A stretch of DNA of 6,770 nt from UBA5359 sp028699365 [NCBI: bacterium]. Its GTDB lineage: Bacteria > UBP13 > UBA5359. The stretch spans positions 1 through 6,770 of the forward strand of contig JAQVUQ010000153.1 in the NCBI GenBank assembly GCA_028699365.1, in the 5' to 3' direction. Of the stretch, positions 1-6,770 are shown piece after piece; within the stretch, counting starts at the first letter, position 1; every line of letters starts with the position of its first letter. The position numbers and the translations under genes are program-made. The notes under the pieces were generated by a model. That model was not told the origin of the DNA. It was given only the letters and a program-made list of their open reading frames with translations, and ran no database searches.

Positions 1-2255
1 GCAGACCAGGGGTTATTACAAGGCAATACCGCTTCTTGAAGCTTAGACGAGTCAAGAGTTTCCGTACAGAAAAACGGCACCCTCTCCTTCATGTAGTTCC
101 TGTAATAGGTCTTTGGAAGACAATCCGAGAGCATGCTTTGAGCCTCTTCAGATGATCGACACACACCAAAAAGCGCCGCATGGCCGCACGTTGTCTGAGA
201 GAGGCTTGGAGGAAACCATGGACGGGCTACGACCGATTTTGCTTTTGCATCATCTGCGATCAATCTATTATCCCAATCCATCTCCCAAATACTGAACGTC
301 GGCCTGTCACCCTGGCGTTTTTCTGCTGATATGGGTAGCGTACTCTTTGCAAAGATCAGATAGATTTCCCAATGTATATCTGAGTATTTCACTTCGATCA
401 CCAGTTCGTTCCATCCGGCATCGAGTCCGAGTTGCACCCAATCCGGATCACCCTGAGGCTGGCGTTCCCAGGCAGGAGACCGGTCAATAATCTTTATCAG
501 CTTACCGTTGAGCAGAACCCTGGTTGTCGCATGCACACAGATTCCCATCGACAAACGGCCGCCATCGACGGAATACAGATATGTCCTTACACCCGCTCCA
601 CTTGATTTTCGTGCCCCAAACTCATAGTAAAAGTTTATATTGAGGTAATTCAGGCTTCTGGCAGTCTTGATAACGTCCGAATCCTCAAAACCTGCCCGGC
701 TTCCCGGCTTTTGAAAAGCGTGCTGAAAGCTTTGTTTTACTTCATGCGCTTCCTGTAGAAACGTAAATTCGTCGTCTTTCCGTTCCAACATACCGGCCAT
801 CACAGACACAGCCTGCAAAGCACCATGATAAATGGCATTCAAAGCCGCACTCTTTCGACCATTGATAAGATCAAAAGAATTGTCCAGTAATACAAGTCCT
901 TCCACATCTTTAAGCAGGCAATCTTCATCTCTGAACTGCCGGAACCATTTCAAGGCCTTCAGCGCTTTGGGATACAGCTTCTTTATGAGCATCGTATCTC
1001 CGCTGACTTTAAGATACCATTCCAGAAATATCACATAAATAAGCGAGTAATCGGATATCGTGCTGCAGCTTGATGACGGATAAGCGGCGAACAGCCTTCC
1101 ATCCGGCTGCTGCGATTGCGCGTATTGCATCAGGAACTTCCGTGTCAGAGCCGTCACTCCGAACATGGTAAAAGCAGGGTGTGCACAGGTAAAAGCATCC
1201 ATCCACTGTGAACGTTCACGCTGAGGACAATCCATATAGATGTCCTCCATACAAAGCTTAAGAGTTCTGGATGAAACAAGCCATATATTGTTTAAACACG
1301 TATCCGAACATTCGAATTCGCCGATTTCGCTAACGGGATAGCGATAAGCGGTAACCGATACCTGGGCACCTCCATGTAAGCCGGCCAGATCCAGATATCT
1401 GAAGGCCCTGATATTGAATGACTTCCAGATATGCCTCCCGGCCGGTACTGAAACAAGGTCAGCATACATGTACGGTAATCCCTCATAAAATGCCTGCCCG
1501 CTGCCAATGCCTTCGTTGTATCGGACCTCGACTGTACTGGCTTCAGCCATATCAAAGCTGACAATCACTCTACCGGAAGCCATGTGCCCAAAGTCATATC
1601 TGATAAAACCTTCAGCCTCTTCATATCCGACCGGCTGCACCGACTCTTCCTTAAAAAACGGTATATCACGCTTCGTCAGGTGAAAGTAAGGCTCTCTGTC
1701 AGACGGCCCCAGTTCATCAGGGGCAACAAAGCCATTCTCGCCAAAAGAGGACCTGTACCAGCTACTCTCATTCGCACTTAAATCAAAATGTTCAGAAAAC
1801 CCTAGAGCTGCGCTCAACCGCGGCGCATCCGGTGAAAAAGCACGCGCTTTTCGTATAGTCCAGCCATAAGGCGTGGAAACAACCGTTGTTTCACCGAAAG
1901 AACTCTCTACCAGCACTTCACATAGAAAGCCGCCGGGGCCGGGAATATACCGGTCAGTGCACTCACCGATATAGTGAACCATTACAGCAAGCAGATTATC
2001 GCCCTCATGCAGACGGGGTGTAACATCCACTTCATCATAGTAGAGATACCGGGGAGCACTGCATACCGGGCCCTGGATAGCGAATTCATCATTTACATAT
2101 AGCATGTAAGCGCTGTCTGCCGTTATTCTAATCACGCATTTACGAAAGCCGGCAGGGGTTGAGAGCCGATTATGGAAATAGACATATGTATTCGGCTCCG
2201 GCGTTTCACCGGCAAGCCATATCCATTTGGCGTTCTGCCAGGGCTTATCTTTCAT
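1..2255 (-). CDS. GH78-type alpha-L-rhamnosidase, C-terminus cut off by the window edge
   Basis: My reverse-strand translation gives 751 codons from ATG 2255 with no stop, running off the left edge. It probably hydrolyses terminal alpha-L-rhamnose in the cytoplasm; no signal peptide is visible, and about 17 scattered cysteines fit a reduced compartment. Residues 5-115 are an N-terminal beta-sandwich (AKWIWLAGE near the start, ADSAYMLYVND at 46-56, YYDEVDVTPRL at 72-82) as in the rhamnosidase N-terminal domain. A second beta region has IRYDFGHMASGR at 218-229 and RAFRYLDL at 284-291. The (alpha/alpha)6 catalytic domain starts near 315, with the acidic motif DCPQRERSQWMD at 342-353. In family enzymes the Asp and Glu of this motif are catalytic (here D342 and E347). 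Residues about 533-660 look like an inserted beta-sandwich; helical barrel sequence resumes near 684. The general base and C-terminal beta domain are not identifiable or lie outside. It starts 11 bases after the mannosidase gene. The GH78 fold is well supported, but the exact substrate is inferred. Confidence 0.88.
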   Translation of the reverse strand, partial: MKDKPWQNAKWIWLAGETPEPNTYVYFHNRLSTPAGFRKCVIRITADSAYMLYVNDEFAIQGPVCSAPRYLYYDEVDVTPRLHEGDNLLAVMVHYIGECTDRYIPGPGGFLCEVLVESSFGETTVVSTPYGWTIRKARAFSPDAPRLSAALGFSEHFDLSANESSWYRSSFGENGFVAPDELGPSDREPYFHLTKRDIPFFKEESVQPVGYEEAEGFIRYDFGHMASGRVIVSFDMAEASTVEVRYNEGIGSGQAFYEGLPYMYADLVSVPAGRHIWKSFNIRAFRYLDLAGLHGGAQVSVTAYRYPVSEIGEFECSDTCLNNIWLVSSRTLKLCMEDIYMDCPQRERSQWMDAFTCAHPAFTMFGVTALTRKFLMQYAQSQQPDGRLFAAYPSSSCSTISDYSLIYVIFLEWYLKVSGDTMLIKKLYPKALKALKWFRQFRDEDCLLKDVEGLVLLDNSFDLINGRKSAALNAIYHGALQAVSVMAGMLERKDDEFTFLQEAHEVKQSFQHAFQKPGSRAGFEDSDVIKTARSLNYLNINFYYEFGARKSSGAGVRTYLYSVDGGRLSMGICVHATTRVLLNGKLIKIIDRSPAWERQPQGDPDWVQLGLDAGWNELVIEVKYSDIHWEIYLIFAKSTLPISAEKRQGDRPTFSIWEMDWDNRLIADDAKAKSVVARPWFPPSLSQTTCGHAALFGVCRSSEEAQSMLSDCLPKTYYRNYMKERVPFFCTETLDSSKLQEAVLPCNNPWS
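345..659 (-). other. Probable carbohydrate-binding-like beta-sandwich inserted in the GH78 barrel
   Basis: This segment codes for residues about 533-637 of the rhamnosidase. It reads as alternating beta strands: NINFYYEFG (539-547), RTYLYSVDGGRLSMGICVHA (557-576), TRVLLNGKLIKII (578-590), then DWVQLGLDAGWNELVIEVKY (605-624) and HWEIYLIFA (628-636). The order 'strand, lLNGk, L-xx-GWN-x-L-x-I-x-V, aromatic strand' is typical of galactose-binding-like or PA14-like jelly rolls found beside glycosidase domains. It lies between barrel helices: GFEDSD at 522-527 before it, and SLSQTTCGHAAL at 684-695 after it. Module identity is inferred from pattern only, and a binding role is not shown. Confidence 0.55.
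1197..1232 (-). other. GH78 catalytic acidic motif
   Basis: This codes for D342-C-P-Q-R-E347-R-S-Q-W351-M-D353 in the rhamnosidase. GH78 enzymes carry D-C-P-x-R-E/D followed by W-x-G-D or a close variant, and mutational work on family members assigns essential roles to these acids, including the general acid. Here D342 and E347 are in place, but W351 and D353 are separated by one residue rather than the two I expect from the common W-x-G-D form. Confidence 0.75.
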
Positions 2256-2262
2256 AGTTAGT

Positions 2263-2268
2263 ACCTCT
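2263..2268 (-). promoter_or_regulatory. Ribosome binding site overlapping the upstream stop codon
   Basis: The reverse strand reads AGAGGT, then seven bases, then ATG at 2255. The first two bases of this site are the last two of the mannosidase TAG stop (2267-2269). A ribosome ending GH38 translation would therefore stop on the rhamnosidase start site, which suggests translational coupling of the two genes. It also supports ATG 2255 as the true start. Confidence 0.75.
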
Positions 2269-5131
2269 ACACCACCCTGACACTGGTTATTCCGTGAGCC
2301 GGAATATCGACGAGCAGCATTTCGTCCACAATCCGGGCCGTCGATTCGCCCACCGGCTCCTCCATCAGATCTACTTCCACTGCCGTTGACACTTGCGCTG
2401 CGATACCGGATATCCTTATTTGTGCTTCTGTATCCTTACCATCCGTCTCATACAAGCGCAGGATGATTGCGTCGGAATCTTCCGCCTTCTTCATGGCAGC
2501 CAGCATGATATTGGGATTCAGCACTTCTAAAAATCCCTTTGCAGTCGGCAGATCGCCTTCGTGCATATCCGTGTTCACAGTACTCATCGGCAGGTTGAAC
2601 GCCTCACCGGACCGGGTTGCCGCCGATACCGAGCAATTCCCGGCATGGGGAATTACGGCCAATCGGATATCATGCTGACCTGTTTCCGGCAGGGGATCGG
2701 GTTCATAGCTTGAACGTATCAGAGTAAGCCTGAGCGTATTGTCTTGGGCACTGTGACCGTACTTGCTGCTGTTCACCATAGTTATCCCGCAGGAGCCGGC
2801 ACCGTCTGTTCGCTTACCGGAGATATCGGCCCATCTTTGAGCAGGCACCTCTCTGCCGTCAGCCTTCCGTTGAATGCTTCCGAACGGTATTTCATACGTT
2901 ACCGACGGATCCACCACATTCGCCGGGAAGGCTATTTTAAGCATGGGTACACCTATTGATTTTGTACCTACTTCACGCCAGGCGGCAATTATTCTGAAGT
3001 CTACCATCGGACTGTCTGCATTCAGGCCGATCTCCGTTACTATCCTGGAATCGCCCATTCTCCGGCCGATACGGACTGCCGCCCGGTGGGGACCTCCGCA
3101 GGTATATTCCCTCTTTCCGAACATCCAATCTACTCCGTTGTCCAGCGGCAGTTCATATCCCAGAATTTTGCACATATTGAAGCCGCCGGTCGTAAGTCTG
3201 CTTTTCTCCTGAATCTGCCCTATCTCCCAGGCACTCATATTATGCGGCGTTTCCAGATACAGCTCAAGCACGCCCATCAGTTCATCCTCAGGAACGTAAT
3301 CGTAGCCGGTGGATTTATCTATAAGGTGTCTGACTGCGCCGGCCGCCGTATCAACCTCTACCCGAACAAAGTCATTCTCCATGATGCCGGGCGCTACCAG
3401 CTTTACCTCGCCCGGCATAACCGGATCGGTGCTTATTCCGACTTCATAGGTTGAGAGCGATGCGAGATATTCCTCATGGCATACCGGATACACGGATTCA
3501 GACAAGGAATCTATTGAATAGGTACGATAACCCATGGCAGGGATGTCTTTGGCAGGGAAAATGATGGTTGTATATTTATGATCCCAGTAATCGCCATCAT
3601 TAACTACCTGTCCCGCCGCCACATTGCCGGCATCATCACGCACCGCTACCCGGCCAGGCTGAAGATCCCTATCCCAGACTTTTATCTCCACTGTTTCCGA
3701 TCTTGGAAATGCCTGGAGATTAAAGACTACAAGAGGATCAGTGGAAACCGCTCTGCCTCTCTCCTTGTCCAAAGAGACTGTATTTACTTTAGATACCAGC
3801 CGCTGTAACGCTCTTGTCTTTGCCATGCCGGCCAGAGACTGAATCTCCTGAAACAGCCCTTGGGAGTAATCGTACGTGGCATGTATGCCGGAACCAGGCA
3901 GGATATCGTGGAACTGGTTGAACATCGTTGCCCGCCAGCCCTTACGCATATCCTCAACCGGATACGGAAATCCGGCTGCCGCTCCGGCGATTATCGATAA
4001 CGCTTCCGCCTCCGGGAGAAGGATCTCACTCAATCTGTTGGCAAACTTGATATTGCTCTCCGATGTATAGCAACCCTCGAATATGGTGTTCAACTCCCCG
4101 CAGTATACCGGCAGATCGGCGGGCAGGTTCTGCTCCACGGCTGTAAAGTAGCCGTCAGTCGTCGACAGGCGGATGGTGGGGTATACAGGCCAGGCCATCA
4201 TATCGCATGCCTGGCTGAGATCACGGCGCGTCGGCCCGCCGCCGTGATCACCTACCCCATACAGATGTAAGAAATCCTTCAGCCCGGTCTCTTTGACGTA
4301 ATCCAGCATATGCGGAGTTATCAGCCCGGCCTCCATCTTACTGTTGTACCATGCTTTATCGAGAAACAAGAGAACTCTGGCCCCATCCGGGCCTTCCCAC
4401 CATGTCAGCCATCGCTGTGGGCCGGTGCGGCAGTGGTAATATCGTGTAACCCCTCCTCTTGCCAGGATGGAGGGCACCGTATGCGCATGGCCAAAGGTAT
4501 CCGGCTCCCAAGTAACCTTTACTGCATCATAAGGAATCCCAAACTTCTCTTTGAAGTAGCGTCTAGTATAAAGCATATGCCGGCAGAGAGATTCACCGGA
4601 GGCCAGGTTCTTATCCCCTTCCACCCACATGCTTGCAGTCGTTTCCCATCTTCCTTCCGCCAGGCGCTGCTTTATCATCTCGAATACTTCCGGACAGTAT
4701 TCTTCCATGGCGGCGTATACGGATGCCTGACTCTGTGAAAACACGAACTCCGGGAATTCATCCATCAGACGGTTTACGGTAATGAAAGTATCATGGCAGA
4801 CGCCGATAGTCTCCGGCCATGTCCACAGCCAGTTCATATCTATGTGCGCATGCCCCACGCAATGCGCCGTGTACTCCTTAGCCGCTTCACCGATAGGTGC
4901 CATGATTGCCTCTGCACCTGAAACGGCTGATGCAATATCGGCAGTCGCTTTTTCTCTTAAAAGCTCTGCCGCTTTCAGGATTAATCCCTGCCATTCGGTC
5001 TTCTTGTCGGGAAACAACCCGGCAAAGCCTGATGCAAAATCTATTTCTGCGCGTATTCGCTCAAGTAGTCCGGCATCCCCTGGTGTACCAACGTCTTGTA
5101 AACTCTTATGCAATGATTCGGCAAATTTCAT
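2267..5131 (-). CDS. GH38 alpha-mannosidase, complete
   Basis: This 954-residue protein should release alpha-linked mannose by the retaining, metal-dependent mechanism of GH38. A helical N-terminal segment (about 1-85) precedes the catalytic domain. HAHIDMNWLW at 94-103 supplies the metal ligands H96 and D98. WEPDTFGHAH at 208-217 holds the expected nucleophile D211. YGVGDHGGGP at 291-300 carries acidic residue D295, a possible acid/base, and FNQFHDILPG at 404-413 supplies metal ligand H408. The helical middle domain is about 360-450. The C-terminal beta domains show YEIPFGSIQR (746-755), the NSSKYG block near 787, IPHAG (827-831) and RLYETDGK (892-899), all typical of the family, so the gene is full length. 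No signal peptide is seen, which suggests cytoplasmic action on imported oligosaccharides. AGGAG at 5138-5142 sits six bases before ATG 5131. It lies 35 bases after the propeller gene and 11 before the rhamnosidase. Linkage preference and natural substrate cannot be read from the sequence. Confidence 0.95.
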   Translation of the reverse strand: MKFAESLHKSLQDVGTPGDAGLLERIRAEIDFASGFAGLFPDKKTEWQGLILKAAELLREKATADIASAVSGAEAIMAPIGEAAKEYTAHCVGHAHIDMNWLWTWPETIGVCHDTFITVNRLMDEFPEFVFSQSQASVYAAMEEYCPEVFEMIKQRLAEGRWETTASMWVEGDKNLASGESLCRHMLYTRRYFKEKFGIPYDAVKVTWEPDTFGHAHTVPSILARGGVTRYYHCRTGPQRWLTWWEGPDGARVLLFLDKAWYNSKMEAGLITPHMLDYVKETGLKDFLHLYGVGDHGGGPTRRDLSQACDMMAWPVYPTIRLSTTDGYFTAVEQNLPADLPVYCGELNTIFEGCYTSESNIKFANRLSEILLPEAEALSIIAGAAAGFPYPVEDMRKGWRATMFNQFHDILPGSGIHATYDYSQGLFQEIQSLAGMAKTRALQRLVSKVNTVSLDKERGRAVSTDPLVVFNLQAFPRSETVEIKVWDRDLQPGRVAVRDDAGNVAAGQVVNDGDYWDHKYTTIIFPAKDIPAMGYRTYSIDSLSESVYPVCHEEYLASLSTYEVGISTDPVMPGEVKLVAPGIMENDFVRVEVDTAAGAVRHLIDKSTGYDYVPEDELMGVLELYLETPHNMSAWEIGQIQEKSRLTTGGFNMCKILGYELPLDNGVDWMFGKREYTCGGPHRAAVRIGRRMGDSRIVTEIGLNADSPMVDFRIIAAWREVGTKSIGVPMLKIAFPANVVDPSVTYEIPFGSIQRKADGREVPAQRWADISGKRTDGAGSCGITMVNSSKYGHSAQDNTLRLTLIRSSYEPDPLPETGQHDIRLAVIPHAGNCSVSAATRSGEAFNLPMSTVNTDMHEGDLPTAKGFLEVLNPNIMLAAMKKAEDSDAIILRLYETDGKDTEAQIRISGIAAQVSTAVEVDLMEEPVGESTARIVDEMLLVDIPAHGITSVRVV

Positions 5132-5137
5132 TTCTTG

Positions 5138-5142
5138 CTCCT
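5138..5142 (-). promoter_or_regulatory. Ribosome binding site of the GH38 gene
   Basis: AGGAG on the reverse strand, six bases before ATG 5131, lies inside the 35-base gap after the propeller gene. The rest of that gap shows no hairpin followed by a T-run, so read-through from the upstream gene is expected. Confidence 0.75.
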
Positions 5143-5166
5143 GTCCGGTAATTTATCTACTTTGAG

Positions 5167-6642
5167 CTATACACCTACAGCGTACACAGTTCCGTCTGTA
5201 ATCTCAAATCTTACCGACAAAGCATCATAGCGATACTCCTGCACAGTCTTGTTTCTCCATTTAAGTATATGCTTCCTGTTGTCTCCGCTTATCGGAATGA
5301 AATCCTCACGACGGTATCCCTCAAGGGGGATGCCGAACGGATCACACAGTTCCGCCCGGATATGACCCCGGATATCGGCGTCAATCGTTATTTCAGGGCT
5401 GGTAAGGATAAATGGCTTGGTAAGCATAAATGCCGCATGCTTGTCCGTATGAAGCCCCATAAAGCGGCGTTTACCGAATCTGGCCAACCCGGTACCGAAT
5501 CTATGCTCCCCCTGGTAATTATGTAGGGCAGATCCCCCTCTATACATCAATATCCAGTCATCTCCTGCATCAATCAAGTCGCTGGAGGCATATATACTGC
5601 ACGAATCGAAGCTGCGTTCATTACCTCTTGATATAAAAGGAGACCGCATGAGCCTCTGCCATAAAACGCCGTCACGGCTGAAAGCAAGCTGAAGATCCAT
5701 CGTCTGGTCTACGATTTCATAATCACCCACAAAGCCGATATGCCATCCATCCTGCTTGTGCACGGACATATAGTAAAACTGCTGATCCATCGGGTCCAGT
5801 TCGTCCGGCACCAGAACCAGCCGTGGCTCCGAAAATGAAAGACCGTCACGGCTGGTTCTGACGGATATGGCCCTCAGCAGCGATTCTGCGTTATCCCGCC
5901 CCTCACGCCTTGGGCTGCCTTCCGGGTTAGAAAGCAGAAATACTGTGTACATGGTATACTCTTCTCGCTCCTCAGAGTAATAAACGTATGTGGCATCATT
6001 GGAACGCAGACTCTTCAGCCGCATCATCTGATCGGCAGGAAGTACAGGATGTTCCATTGAAGCAAAGTCCATGGGGACAAGGCCTGCTTCCCAGCCCCAG
6101 CGCCCGAACTCGCAGGGATGGTAGAGCGCCGGCGCATCAAAATCCCTAAGCGTAAAGCTGTATCCATCCGTACTGTCCGCCACAAGATAGCGTACGACAG
6201 CATAACTGCCTTTGCGACCATGGAACCATGCGTACATCCTGTATGTTCCACCGTTCAGGCGAACCACCTGCGGCTGGATAAACATACCCTTAAAGTCATC
6301 CGGGATGTTCTCCATTCTGACACGACCCGGCGTGATCTGAGGATTCTGATAAAAGTTAAGGGGGACTTGATGCCAGTTCAATCCGTCGGAACTCTCGCAT
6401 ACAACCACACCGCCGCTGGCTATAAGGCTGAATATATCTACGCTTCTCCTGAAAACGCTGAAATAAGCGCGATAGCCCCCGCCATCCAAGGGCATAACGG
6501 TTCCCGCAAAAAGGTCATAGTTATACGGGGAATCGGGATCGTCTCCACCCATTATCGCACCCAGCTTGGTCACAGGCCCGGGTACCCTTACCAGGTCGGA
6601 TTTATGTGCTATATGTTCATCGTCAAAGAAATACAGGTACAT
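5167..6642 (-). CDS. Putative five-bladed beta-propeller glycoside hydrolase with C-terminal beta module
   Basis: This 491-residue protein resembles the GH32/GH43/GH130-like propeller hydrolases. The first ~410 residues show about five cycles of a strand such as GGTYRMYAWFH (131-141) and, in most blades, an S-x-D-G turn: SSDGLNW (84-90), STDGYSF (157-163), SRDGLSF (264-270) and SRDGVLW (322-328). The fifth blade holds RSFDSCSIYASSDL (343-356) and WILMYRGG (363-370). Residues about 416-491 form a beta module (RAELCDPFGIPLEGY at 429-443, then ISGDNRKHILKWRN at 451-464) that I recall from uncharacterised propeller hydrolases annotated as GH32-like. No signal peptide is visible. I chose ATG 6642 because GGAAGGAG lies five bases before it. 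An in-frame ATG at 6699 would add 19 residues but has no good binding site and overlaps the upstream gene's tail. Catalytic acids cannot be assigned, so the reaction is unknown. Its operon with alpha-mannosidase and rhamnosidase genes favours a glycan-trimming role. Confidence 0.85.
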   Translation of the reverse strand: MYLYFFDDEHIAHKSDLVRVPGPVTKLGAIMGGDDPDSPYNYDLFAGTVMPLDGGGYRAYFSVFRRSVDIFSLIASGGVVVCESSDGLNWHQVPLNFYQNPQITPGRVRMENIPDDFKGMFIQPQVVRLNGGTYRMYAWFHGRKGSYAVVRYLVADSTDGYSFTLRDFDAPALYHPCEFGRWGWEAGLVPMDFASMEHPVLPADQMMRLKSLRSNDATYVYYSEEREEYTMYTVFLLSNPEGSPRREGRDNAESLLRAISVRTSRDGLSFSEPRLVLVPDELDPMDQQFYYMSVHKQDGWHIGFVGDYEIVDQTMDLQLAFSRDGVLWQRLMRSPFISRGNERSFDSCSIYASSDLIDAGDDWILMYRGGSALHNYQGEHRFGTGLARFGKRRFMGLHTDKHAAFMLTKPFILTSPEITIDADIRGHIRAELCDPFGIPLEGYRREDFIPISGDNRKHILKWRNKTVQEYRYDALSVRFEITDGTVYAVGV

Positions 6643-6647
6643 TTTAT

Positions 6648-6655
6648 CTCCTTCC
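6648..6655 (-). promoter_or_regulatory. Strong ribosome binding site that sets the propeller gene start
   Basis: GGAAGGAG on the reverse strand, followed by five bases and ATG 6642, is the best binding site in the window. The longer alternative start at 6699 is preceded only by a GGTGGTG run with no clear AGGAG core. The site lies in the 38-base gap after the stop of the upstream partial gene, as expected for an operon junction. Confidence 0.8.
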
Positions 6656-6680
6656 GCCGTACCATCCGTCAAAGGTTCTG

Positions 6681-6770
6681 TCAATCTGTTCCCTGCCATT
6701 GTATCACCACCGCCATAAAGCCTGAGCGATCCCTGAGCAGATCCCTGTAAACGGAGCAGACTTCGCTATA
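6681..6770 (-). CDS. C-terminal end of an upstream operon gene, product unknown
   Basis: Reading in from the right edge, one reverse-strand frame is open for 29 codons to TGA at 6681-6683. It ends in the residues RSGFMAVVIQWQGTD. Third-position base use is G/C-rich, like the neighbouring genes. The stop falls 38 bases before the propeller start and just ahead of its ribosome binding site, matching the spacing at the next junction. I do not recognise the family from so short a tail. The alternating hydrophobic end could be a closing beta strand, as in many glycosidases, but that is a guess. A competing reading is that this stretch is leader sequence, or that the propeller gene begins further upstream in its own frame. 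Confidence 0.5.
   Translation of the reverse strand, partial: YSEVCSVYRDLLRDRSGFMAVVIQWQGTD

Larger units (their letters stand above)
1..6770 (-). other. Glycan-degradation operon segment
   Basis: Four same-strand genes with gaps of 38, 35 and 11 bases fill the window. No hairpin with a T-run and no convincing -35/-10 pair is seen in the gaps, so a single transcript entering from the right is the simplest reading. Transporter, regulator and sugar-isomerase genes, which often accompany such clusters, are not within the window. Confidence 0.75.

Noticed and set aside
1009-1564. Short reverse-strand open frames of 65 and 90 codons
   Set aside because: They fall in other frames inside the GH78 gene, whose long frame is uninterrupted here and carries the DCPQRER motif and the RAFRYLDL block.
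4310-5165. Plus-strand open frames of 142 and 127 codons
   Set aside because: Both are antisense to the catalytic domain of the GH38 gene, whose metal-binding and nucleophile motifs fix the coding frame. They are shadows of that gene.
5132-5166. Possible terminator or promoter in the gap between the propeller and GH38 genes
   Set aside because: The 35 bases hold only the GH38 ribosome binding site and an A/T-rich stretch. I see no stable hairpin, T-run or spaced -35/-10 pair.
6721-6747. Small direct repeats, GATCCCTG twice at a 12-base step and CCTGAGC twice
   Set aside because: They sit in the probable coding tail of the upstream gene and give the repeated residues R-D. They are too short to suggest an operator or attachment site.
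6118-6750. Plus-strand open frame of 210 codons
   Set aside because: It lies antisense to the propeller gene, which has clear family repeats and a strong ribosome binding site. The plus-strand translation has no recognisable domain and no convincing start signal.

Overview
The window is a run of glycoside-hydrolase genes, all on the minus strand and tightly packed, with no gene-free stretch longer than about 40 bases. In transcription order (right to left) it holds: the last 29 codons of an unidentified gene entering from the right edge (6681-6770); a putative five-bladed beta-propeller glycosidase (5167-6642); a complete family GH38 alpha-mannosidase (2267-5131); and a GH78-type alpha-L-rhamnosidase that starts at 2255 and is still open after 751 codons at the left edge. 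The gaps between genes are 38, 35 and 11 bases. Each of the three visible starts has a purine-rich ribosome binding site, and I see no terminator or internal promoter. This looks like the middle of one polycistronic operon whose promoter and regulator lie to the right of the window.

The organism is bacterial. Base composition is intermediate (roughly half G+C by eye) and the ribosome binding sites are of the AGGAG/AAGGAG type. None of the three main proteins has a signal peptide or membrane segment, so they probably work in the cytoplasm on oligosaccharides already imported. That pattern is common in Bacillota such as Paenibacillus-like or clostridial glycan degraders, but other phyla use it too, and the window holds no taxonomic marker.

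Together the genes suggest dismantling of a heteroglycan or glycoconjugate carrying alpha-mannosyl and alpha-rhamnosyl residues. The GH38 enzyme would remove alpha-mannose and the GH78 enzyme alpha-L-rhamnose. The propeller protein has an unknown cut site. The transporter, regulator and sugar-catabolism genes that would confirm this are outside the window.

The points most worth a second look are: a probable carbohydrate-binding-like beta-sandwich inserted inside the catalytic barrel of the rhamnosidase; a shortened version of its acidic catalytic motif; the unassigned propeller family with its conserved C-terminal beta module; and a corrected start codon for the propeller gene. I found no mobile element, CRISPR array, RNA gene or defence system.
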